A DNA stretch of 64,000 bases, from positions 6,095,281 to 6,159,280 of the forward strand of contig CM026403.1 in NCBI GenBank assembly GCA_014843695.1, written 5' to 3'. Below, piece after piece: positions 42,001 to 49,947 of this stretch. Position 1 is the first letter of the stretch, and the number at the start of each line of letters is the position of its first letter. A program made the position numbers and the translations under genes. Source of the DNA: Archivesica marissinica (Eukaryota > Mollusca > Bivalvia > Venerida > Vesicomyidae). Under the pieces are notes generated by a model that saw only the letters and a program-made list of their open reading frames with translations, ran no database searches and was not told where the DNA came from.

Positions 42001-43067
42001 TGAATAGAAGGAGTGCTTTATAATGGGGCCAGTGTATCTTAATGGCCAACATTGAATAGAAGGAGTGCTTTATAATGGGGCCAGTGTATCTTACTGGACA
42101 ACATTGAATAGAAGGAGTGCTTTATAATGGGGCCAGTGTATCTTACTGGACAACATTTGAATAGAAGGAGTGCTATATAATGGGCCAGTGTATCTTACTG
42201 GACAACATTGAATAGAAGGAGTGCTTTATATTGGACCAGTGTATCTTACTGGACAACATTGAATAGAAGGAGTGCTTTATATTGGACCAGTGTATCTTAC
42301 TGGACAACATTGAATAGAAGGAGTGCTTTATAATGGGCCAGTGTATCTTACTGGACAACATTGAATAGACGGAGTGCTTTATAATGGGCCAGTGTATCTT
42401 ACTGGACAACATTGAATAGAAGGAGTGCTTTATAATGGGGCCAGTGTATCTTACTGGACAACATTGAATAGAAGGAGTGCTTTATAATGGGCCAGTGTAT
42501 CTTACTGGACAACATTGAATAGAAGGAGTGCTTTATAATGGGGCCAGTGTATCTTACTGGACAACATTGAATAGAAGGAGTGCTTTATAATGGAGCCAGT
42601 GTATCTTACTGGACAATATTTGAATAGAAGGAGTGCTTTATAATGGGGCCAGTGTATCTTACTGGACAACATTGAATAGAAGGAGTGCTTTATAATGGGG
42701 CCAGTGTATCTTACTGGACAACATTTGAATAGAAGGAGTGCTTTATAATGGGGCCAGTGTATCTTACTGGACAAAATTGAATAGAAGGAGTGCTTTATAA
42801 TGGGGCCAGTGTATCTTACTGGACAACATTTGAATAGAAGGATTGCTTTATAATGGGGCCAGTGTATCTTACTGGACAAAATTGAATAGAAGGAGTGCTT
42901 TATAATGGGGCCAGTGTATCTTACTGGACAACATTTGAATAGAAGGAGTGCTTTATAATGGGGCCAGTGTATCTTACTGGACAAAATTGAATAGAAGGAG
43001 TGCTTTATAATGGCCATAATTTTGTATGAAGATTGTAAAAAGAAATTGTTTTAGGGAGTGGGGTCGC

Positions 43068-43484
43068 CCACATCGCCCTTTAAAATGATCCCTACATCAT
43101 CGCCCTCTAAAATGATCCCTGCATCATCGCCCTCTAAAATGATCCCTGCATCATCACCCTCTAAAATGATCCCTGCATCATCATCCTCTAAAATGATCCC
43201 TGCATCATCGCCCTCTAAAATAATCCCTGCATCATCACCCTCTAAAATGATCCCTGCATCATCGCCCTCTAAAATGATCCCTGCATCATCGCCCTCTAAA
43301 ACGATCCCTGCATCATCACCCTCTAAAATGATCCCTGCATCATCACCCTCTAAAATGATACCTGCATCATCACCTTCTAAAATGATCCCTGCATCATCAC
43401 CCTCTAAAATGATCCATGCATCATCGCCCTCTAAAATGATCCCTGCATCATCACCCTCTAAAATGATCTCTGCATCATCGCCAG
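43068..43484. repeat. 27-bp minisatellite, about 15 copies
   Basis: The unit is ctctaaaatgatccctgca + tcatcgcc (tcatcaccc variant). 27 bp is nine codons, so one plus frame reads SKMIPASSP repeated over 43058-43489. There is no splice context, promoter or non-repeat coding sequence around it, so it is treated as a non-coding repeat. Confidence 0.95.
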
Positions 43485-43489
43485 TGTAA

Positions 43490-43894
43490 CACGGGTCAGT
43501 GTAAACTGTTAGTAAGTAGATTACAGTAAATAAATTTTTTTTGTATATGTAGCAGAATTATGTTATCGGAGGATAGTGCAAGCAAGATACAGAATTACCA
43601 ATTCCAGAATCAACCCTATGTCGGCTAAGGATGATTTAATATTGTTTGACCATTTATGATATATAGAACAGTGATTTAATATATGAAAATAGTAAATAAT
43701 TCATACATAGCCCATTTGTTAAGAATCCAAACATGACGCTATGCATGTAATAGGACCCCAATAAATGAATGTCTTTGCTTGTTTTGTAAAATGAATGATT
43801 TGGAAGATGAATTCTATTTGATATGTGTATGTCCCACTTACAACAGCATTCGAAAACAATACTTGAGACCATCTACTACAGGCCATGTATACAA
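43490..43894. other. Non-coding DNA with a probable SINE A 3' fragment (minus)
   Basis: 43566-43612 (ggaggatagtgcaa then agatacag, attccaga) resembles the minus-strand body of the SINE at 63238-63512 (ggaggatagtgcaatgatac). The rest shows nothing recognisable. Confidence 0.5.
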
Positions 43895-44080
43895 ATCTGC
43901 TGGACTGGTAATCCAGGGATCGCAGGTTCGATCCCCCGTCTGACCCTAATAAAATTAACAGTCTTTCAGATGGGACTTTAAACCAAGGTCTCGTGTCAGT
44001 GCTTTACACTGTACACGTAAAAGAACAAGAGGAGAACTCTGGAATGGGTCTCTGTCTGTATCATTGCATTATCCTGCATT
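43895..44080 (+). mobile_element. tRNA-derived SINE, family A, copy 2 (both ends truncated)
   Basis: Begins inside the anticodon arm (gctggactggtaatccag), has the B box AGGTTCGATCCCC and the family A body (taataaaattaacagtc, cagatgggactttaaacc, tgctttacactgtacac, tctgtctgtatcattgc). It lacks the distal body seen in copy 1. Confidence 0.9.
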
Positions 44081-44196
44081 GATACTCACGCTGTTCCTCA
44101 CATAGTCACAATATAATCGAAACAAAGACAATTAATAAATGTATATAAAATGAACTGGAAGATCTATGAAGTTTACCTGTAGGAAGATTATATTTT

Positions 44197-44485
44197 ATAT
44201 TAGTATGCGTAGATCAAACAATCAATTAGTATGCATAGATCAAACAATCAATTAGTATGCGTAGATCAAACACTCAATTAGTATGCGTAGATCAAACAAT
44301 CAATTAGTATGCGTAGATCAAACAATCAATTAGTATGCGTAGATCAAACAATCAATTAGTATGCATAGATCAAACAATCAATTAGTATGCGTAGATCAAA
44401 CAATCAATTAGTATGCGTAGATCAAACAATCAATTAGTATGCGTAGATCAAACAATCAATTAGTATGCGTAGATCAAACAGTTAT
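44197..44485. repeat. 26-bp minisatellite, about 11 copies
   Basis: The unit is ttagtatgcgtagatcaaac + aatcaa, with occasional gcat for gcgt. Confidence 0.96.
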
Positions 44486-44815
44486 TTAATTTTTTAAACT
44501 TTAATTTCGTTTCCACATTGTATTCGTTTCCCCGTATTTCAGTTCAATGATGTCTGAAAACTAAAATGTCGAACTAAAGATCAATATTTTTAGCAAAATC
44601 CAGACAGATAAATATGTGTTGATAAACAAGAATTTGCAAACTGTCCACATAAATGGTACACACTCCACTTATGAAAGATGCTTACCTGAATATCAAGTTC
44701 CATGTAAAATTACCCCACCCATTTATCTGAAAGCATGCTCCAAATGTTCATCATATATATTCATGTAACGGTGTATATATTTACTATATTAACCATTGTG
44801 TGAGATGATATGTTG
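44486..44815. other. Single-copy AT-rich non-coding DNA
   Basis: No feature recognised. Confidence 0.5.
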
Positions 44816-44872
44816 GCAGCCCGGTTTGCTCAGTCGGTAGAGCAGTCGCCCTATTAGCGACTTGCTGCATGA
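44816..44872 (+). mobile_element. tRNA-like 5' half (SINE head or tRNA relic)
   Basis: Reads GGCAGCCCGGTTTGCTCAG + TCGGTAGAGCA, a good D-arm/A-box, then a perfect 5-bp anticodon stem GTCGC-CCTATTA-GCGAC. No T arm or B box follows, and U33 is absent, so it is not a working tRNA. Confidence 0.6.
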
Positions 44873-44949
44873 TTTACTCACCGATCTGACATAATTCCCC
44901 CCGTTTGAGAACGTTGCAGTATAAACTCTGAGATAAAATATTGATAAAA

Positions 44950-45026
44950 CAAACGCGCACTGAGATTTGAACCTCTGTCCTCTGGATATGTAGGCCATTG
45001 CTCTAACCACTAGGCCACCCAGGCAT
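44950..45026 (-). mobile_element. tRNA-like sequence on the minus strand, facing 44816-44872
   Basis: The minus strand reads GCCTGGGTGGCCTAGTGG + TTAGAGCAATGG (A box) and GAGGTTCAAATCTCAG (B box). The anticodon arm pairs poorly. Together with 44816-44872 it makes two tRNA-like heads pointing towards each other over about 210 bp. Confidence 0.6.
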
Positions 45027-45220
45027 TGTATAGAAACTGTGTTAAATTTTTATATATATAATATCAGGTGCGTGTGTGTTTTTTCCTCGGAATATTTAAA
45101 CTAATTTAAATTAAAGCCGCCGAAAAATGTTTATACTAATCTATATTGCATTTGTTGATCCAGTGTCAGTGAATGTTAAGGGTTTCAAGCATTAAGAACG
45201 CATTCGAGTCATACCGGAAA

Positions 45221-46170
45221 ATGAATTGTGGGAGAATAACTCGTACCTTTTCTCCCACAATTAATCTTCCATTCTCCCACAATTAATCTTCCATTCTCCC
45301 ATAACTCAACTTCCATTCTCCCACAATTAATCTTCCATTCTCCCATAACTCAACTTCCATTCTCCCACAATTAATCTTCCATTCTCCCACAATTAAATTT
45401 CCATTCTCCCACAATTAATCTTCCATTCTCCCACAATTAATCTTCCATTCTCCCACAATTAAACTTCCATTCTCCCACAATTAATCTTCCATTCTTCCAC
45501 AATTAATCTTCCATTCTCCCACAATTAATCTTCCATTCTCCCATAATTAATCTTCCATTCTCCCACAATTAATCTTCCATTCTCCCACAATTCAACTTCC
45601 ATTCTTCCACAATTAAAGTTCCATTCTTCCACAATTAATCTTCCATTCTCCCACAATTAATCTTCCATTCTCCCACAATTAAACTTCCATTCTCCCACAA
45701 TTAATCTTCCATTCTTCCACAATTAATTTTCCATTCTTCCACAATTAATTTCCCATTCTCCCACAATTAAACTTCCATTCTCCCACAATTAATCTTCCAT
45801 TCTCCCACAATTAAACTTCCATTCTCCCACAATTAATCTTCCATTCTCCCACAATTAAACTTCCATTCTCCCACAATTAATCTTCCATTCTCCCACAATT
45901 AAACTTCCATTCTCCCACAATTAATCTTCCATTCTCCCACAATTAATCTTCCATTCTTCCACAATTAAACTTCCATTCTCCCACAATTAATCTTCCATTC
46001 TCCCACAATTAATCTTCCATTCTTCCACAATTAATCTTCCATTCTTCCACAATTAATCTTCCATTCTCCCACAATTAATCTTCCATTCTCCCACAATTCA
46101 ACTTCCATTCTTCCACAATTAAAGTTCCATTCTTCCACAATTAATCTTCCATTCTTCCACAATTAAAGAT
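45221..46170. repeat. 22-bp minisatellite, about 42 copies, with an inverted first unit
   Basis: The unit is ttccattctcccacaattaa + tc (variants aactt, ttccac, ataactc). At 45221-45238 the array is preceded by aatgaattgtgggagaata, the reverse complement of a unit, separated by about 10 bases from the first direct unit at about 45248. Confidence 0.95.
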
Positions 46171-46313
46171 TCTCCCATAATTCAACTTGCGTATGAAGAT
46201 TTTAAATTAGATACTTCCATGTTAGCTCGCGTTTCCGTAAAGCCTGCTTAGGGCTTGCTGTTGTATTCCTGTTTAAGCTGACTGTCACAATTTCCAACAG
46301 TTGTCTGAGACGC

Positions 46314-46334
46314 ATATATATATATATATATATA
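46314..46334. repeat. (AT)n microsatellite
   Basis: About 10 dinucleotide copies. Confidence 0.95.
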
Positions 46335-46443
46335 CATGTATAACAAAATAATTCAAAAACAATTATTTTTATAAAGGCAAAAATCGGGGCGAAAAGGGCA
46401 GGGCAAGGAACTTTATTCAAACAGGGTGATAGCAATTTCAAAT

Positions 46444-46860
46444 GGGGCACACCTGCCTCTGGACCATTTGGGGCACGCCTGCCTCTGGACCATTTGGGGC
46501 ACGCCTGCCTCTGGACCATTTGGGGCACGCCTGCCTCTGGACCATTTGGGGCACACCTGCCTCTGGACCATTTGGGGCACGCCTGCCTCTGGACCATTTG
46601 GGGCACGCCTGCCTCTGGACCATTTGGGGCACACCTGCCTCTGGACCATTTGGGGCACGCCCTGCCTCTGGGCCATTTGGGGCACGCCTGCCTCTGGACC
46701 ATTTGGGGCACGCCTGCCTCTGGACCATTTGGGGCACGCCTGCCTCTGGACCATTTGGGGCACGCCTGCCTCTGGGCCATTTGGGCACACCTGCCACTGG
46801 GCCATTTGGGGCACGCCTGCCTCTGGACCATTTGGGGCACGCCTGCCTCTGGACCATTTC
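46444..46860. repeat. GC-rich 26-bp minisatellite, about 16 copies
   Basis: The unit is ggggcacgcctgcctctgg + accattt. It is far more GC-rich than its surroundings. Overlapping long ORFs on both strands (up to 212 codons) follow from the lack of stops in the unit and are not supported as genes. Confidence 0.96.
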
Positions 46861-47037
46861 AATGGACCTCTTGTTGTATGTTTCAGTTGATTAAACAAAT
46901 AGAAATACTCTTACTGTCAGACCGACCAGCACACACCTAGTACCCTGCCCATTTGTCATGCCCTCCCCCATTTCTTTGTGGATGCAATGTTATGAAAGCT
47001 CCCTATGTTAATGTCTATTGTTCATATATATTTCCAG

Positions 47038-47269
47038 GTGCATAGCCTCCGTCCAACTACATAATTCCATCAAACACAAGATGCTGCCTAAGAATTCACA
47101 CAAGGATAAAATCGTGACGAAGCTCTCCCAACATATACCCTCATTTACCGACATCTTTGATGAGGAGTCCTTCTATATCTTTGTGTTTGTCTTCATTATC
47201 ATCACCATCTGTGTTGCCGTTTACTTAGCTCGGAAAATTGAACTGAAAGATGGAGGCCATATTGATTAA
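47038..47269 (+). CDS. Probable last coding exon of an unidentified single-pass membrane protein (partial)
   Basis: An acceptor (atatatatttccag, AG at 47036-47037) precedes an open frame of 77 full codons ending at TAA (47267-47269). The encoded tail is mixed polar/basic (HKMLPKNSHKDKIVTKLSQ), then acidic (FTDIFDEESF), then one clear membrane helix (FYIFVFVFIIITICVAVYLA), then a short charged end ARKIELKDGGHID. This gives a C-terminal tail anchor or single-pass topology. I do not recognise the family, and no upstream exon of this gene can be identified in the window; it would lie beyond or within the repeat-rich DNA to the left. A poly(A) signal at 49071 on the same strand supports an expressed gene. 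The exact acceptor is inferred from the pyrimidine tract; the frame and stop are seen directly. Confidence 0.65.
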
Positions 47270-47345
47270 GCGGCCATGTTTATTAAGCGGCCATGTTGAT
47301 TAAGCGGCCATGTTGATTAAGCGGCCATGTTGATTTAGCGGCCAT
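47249..47345. repeat. 17-bp minisatellite grown over the stop codon
   Basis: About five copies of ttaagcggccatgttga start with the coding end (ggaggccatattgattaa, Gly-Gly-His-Ile-Asp-stop). The TAA stop is part of the repeat unit, so the array looks seeded by the 3' end of the coding region. Confidence 0.85.
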
Positions 47346-47566
47346 GTTGAATATGTGGGAAAGGTTGCAGAATATTGTTGAGACTAGAAATGAGAGTTAC
47401 ACGTAATACAAGTACTTAAATAGCGATTCAGATGATATCAATATCGGTTGTACACAGACACAGCCCGATAGTAACGGAAGATGAATGAGGTGCATGTGAC
47501 TCGTGGGTTCAGGACTATGTAGACACACGGTAAATAAAGCAGAGCAACAATATAGAATTGTATATC

Positions 47567-48028
47567 TGATCTGTATGAATAGGTACGGCTGATCTGTATG
47601 AATAGGTACGGCTGATCTGTATGAATAGGTACGGCTGATCTGTATGAATAGGTACGGCTGATCTGTATGAATAGGTACGGCTGATCTGTATGAATAGGTA
47701 CGGCTGATCTGTATGAATAGGTACGGCTGATCTGTATGAATAGGTACGGCTGATCTGTATGAATAGGTACGGCTGATCTGTATGAATAGGTACGGCTGAT
47801 CTGTATGAATAGGTACGGCTGATCTGTATGAATAGGTACGGCTGATCTGTATGAATAGGTACGGCTGATCTGTATGAATAGGTACGGCTGATCTGTATGA
47901 ATAGGTACGGCTGATCTGTATGAATAGGTACGGCTGATCTGTATGAATAGGTACGGCTGATCTGTATGAATAGGTACGGCTGATCTGTATGAACAGGTAC
48001 GGCTGATCTGTATGAATAGGTACGGCAA
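47567..48028. repeat. 23-bp minisatellite, 20 copies
   Basis: The unit is gatctgtatgaataggtacg + gct, almost invariant over 460 bp. Lies in the presumed 3' untranslated region of the upstream gene. Minus-strand ORFs (FIQISRTYSYRSAVPIHTDQ-type) are repeat artefacts. Confidence 0.96.
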
Positions 48029-48131
48029 ATTAACAGGAAATACATCTACCCAAAATAATAATCATCACCAATAAAAATTTGTAGATTTAGCTTTAAAAAA
48101 TGTGAAAATTTAATGTTTGGAATTTTTACAA

Positions 48132-48503
48132 ATTCTTTATATTGGTAATACAGTACATAATCATTTACCAATACATAAATTCTTTATATTGGTAATACAG
48201 TACATAATCATTTACCAATACATAAATTCTTTATATTGGTAATACAGTACATAATCATTTACCAATACACAAATTCTTTATATTGGTATACTGTACATAA
48301 TCATTTACCAATACATAAATTCTTTATATTGGTATACTGTACATAATCATTTACCAATACATAAATTCTTTATATTGGTAATACAGTACATAATCATTTA
48401 CCAATACATAAATTCTTTATATTGGTAATACAGTACATAATCATTTACCAATACACAAATTCTTTATATTGGTATACTGTACATAATCATTTACCAATAC
48501 ATT
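48132..48503. repeat. ~47-bp minisatellite of hairpin-forming units, 8 copies
   Basis: The unit is aaattctttatattggtaat + acagtacataatcatttacc + aataca. Each unit carries an inverted pair TATTGGTAA ... TTACCAATA (9-bp stem). Two unit forms alternate irregularly: ggtaatacagtac and ggtatactgtac. Confidence 0.94.
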
Positions 48504-49070
48504 TGTATTATTCAATTTGAGTGTTTTTGTATGTACTTTATAATGCACACCAGGAATTAATCTCTCCTCCCCCCTCCCCATTTATTGTTCGTTCATGTGT
48601 TAGTGTCAGCTATTTTGTCCAGAAATGTTTTTGTAGTGCATGTACAACGACTTAAATTGCTTTGAATGATGCGTGTTTCAATATTTATTACTTCACAGAC
48701 TTCCATACATGTGTCTGTGTTAGTGCTTTAACATGCAGCTTACCCTGTACGTGGACAGGTTATGCCTAGTGAGCTGACTGTCCACCATTGCCTGTACACT
48801 AGCTTATAATTAAGTTTCTAAACTCCTGTAACACTCAGTCCTTATGCTTGTAGAATGTTTATTCCCTGCATGTAACACATGAAGGTAGAATCTCTCTTGT
48901 AATTTATTTTAGCTGTGTTATAAGTCGACCTGCTTCCTTATCATTGATGTAGAATCTGGTTTTAATACTCTTTAAAATGTTGTAAATTGTGTTCACTGTT
49001 GATCTGGCAGTTATACATGTATGTATAGTTCTACATTTTACAAGAAACTTGTGGTTCTGTGATGTTGTGA
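48504..49070 (+). other. Presumed distal 3' untranslated region of the upstream gene
   Basis: Single-copy, T-rich, no ORF of note, ending in a poly(A) signal. Assignment as 3' UTR follows from the stop at 47269 and the signal at 49071 and is an inference. Confidence 0.45.
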
Positions 49071-49076
49071 AATAAA
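49071..49076 (+). terminator. Poly(A) signal AATAAA
   Basis: AATAAA in the context gttgtgaaataaatctcatg, followed within 30 bp by a GT-rich stretch (atgagtgtttttggag). Suitable 3' end for the gene whose last exon is at 47038-47269. Confidence 0.55.
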
Positions 49077-49099
49077 TCTCATGTTTATATACACTTTAT

Positions 49100-49415
49100 G
49101 AGTGTTTTTGGAGTATTTAAATTTTGGAAGGTCAATTTTTTAAATTGCTGATTATCAAATAAAAAAGGCAGTAGAAACAGTTTTATTTCATACGCCACTT
49201 GTTAATGTATATATATATAATTATTGAGGATGAAAGCTTAAAATTGTGATTGGATTGTGTTTAAACTTTAATTACTATTAATAGAGACTGGACTATTAAC
49301 CAATTAAAAACACGTTCAAAAACATACCATTAGTTGTGCTGCTAGGTTGGAATGGGTTAATGCACTTAAGTTTGCACTTTATTGTTGTAATAAAAATTAC
49401 CGAAATTTATCCAGA
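49100..49415 (+). promoter_or_regulatory. Intergenic region and presumed 5' leader of the ABCB9-like gene
   Basis: About 300 bp between the upstream poly(A) signal and the ABCB9-like start codon. It is AT-rich with a TA run at 49208-49219. No TATA box or initiator can be assigned with confidence. The short spacing suggests a compact head-to-tail gene pair. Confidence 0.35.
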
Positions 49416-49947
49416 ATGAACAAATTATTGACAGTATTTATTGTAAGTGTAATGTCAATAATTGATATAGTGTTAACAACAGTATTATACTGCCGTGGAT
49501 ATAGGTTACACGAAACATTCTCTCACATCGCAAGCACATATTCATTTACAAGTTCAGTGTTTGAATTATGGATGCTTTGCTTCGCACGTGCTTCTGTGAT
49601 ACTTGGATTAGTTATCGGCGTAATTCATGGTAAAGATGTCGGTGTAGGTAGGATAAGATTATCTCGCACAATATCGGTATATGTTGCCGGAGCACTGACG
49701 ATGTTTACGCTGATCAAACTTCTCTCCGTGTCAGAAAATGCTCAACTTTTGGATAGCGTCTGGTTTTGGACGTTGTTTGCATGGACGTTATTCAGTTCCA
49801 TCGTGTTCGTGATGCAGTGGTGTCTTCTGGGTAATGCAGATGTGATATCTCCATCTGTAATTCGGATAAACAGCGATGGTGATCTTGGTGAGAAGGAATC
49901 TCTGCTTGGCGCCAAAACAGATGCAAATACATCGGGGAAAGACAAAG
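49416..49947 (+). CDS. ABCB9: ABCB9-like exon 1: TMD0 and linker
   Basis: Encodes residues 1-177 plus the first base of codon 178; donor at 49948 (aaag/gtaaaa). Predicted helices at about 4-25, 46-70, 84-104 and 115-138. In vertebrate ABCB9 this accessory domain sends the protein to lysosomes and binds LAMP proteins. An acid in helix 1 (Asp17) and a basic residue in helix 2 (Arg58) sit where the vertebrate protein, as I recall it, has Asp17 and Arg57, consistent with a conserved intramembrane charge pair. The linker contains ESLLGAK, a possible acidic dileucine-type sorting signal (E-x-x-x-L-L-like, here EKESLL). An upstream in-frame extension to 49347 has no ATG. Confidence 0.92.

Larger units (their letters stand above)
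14018..43015. repeat. 29-kb satellite-like array of a ~51-bp unit (about 550 visible copies)
   Basis: The unit is acattgaatagaaggagtg + gtttataatgggccagtgta + tcttactggaca (51 bp). Frequent variants are 50 bp (gggcag instead of gggccag), 52 bp (ggggccag, or acatttg) and 46-47 bp (missing the gaa and an aa, giving gaataggagtg). Each unit contains a short inverted pair, CCAGT-N7-ACTGG. Position 20 is g or c (gtggttt or gtgcttt) in runs. On the minus strand the 51-bp unit reads MLSSKIHWPIIKHSFYS in an open frame, broken wherever a 50- or 52-bp unit occurs; these ORFs are repeat artefacts. Shared variant patterns reveal higher-order blocks listed separately. Confidence 0.98.

Noticed and set aside
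14344..42412. Many minus-strand ORFs reading MLSSKIHWPIIKHSFYS repeats
   Set aside because: The unit is 51 bp (17 codons) and stop-free on that frame. The ORFs break at each 50- or 52-bp unit, and there is no gene context.
14018..43015. Centromere
   Set aside because: Higher-order satellite structure alone is not enough, and the array is close to coding exons; left as a question in the findings.
43058..43489. 143-codon ORF of SKMIPASSP repeats
   Set aside because: 27-bp minisatellite; the unit length alone keeps the frame. No flanking coding sequence or splice sites.
46202..46940. Long ORFs on both strands over the GC-rich 26-bp array
   Set aside because: Openness on both strands and several frames at once marks a stop-free repeat, not a gene.
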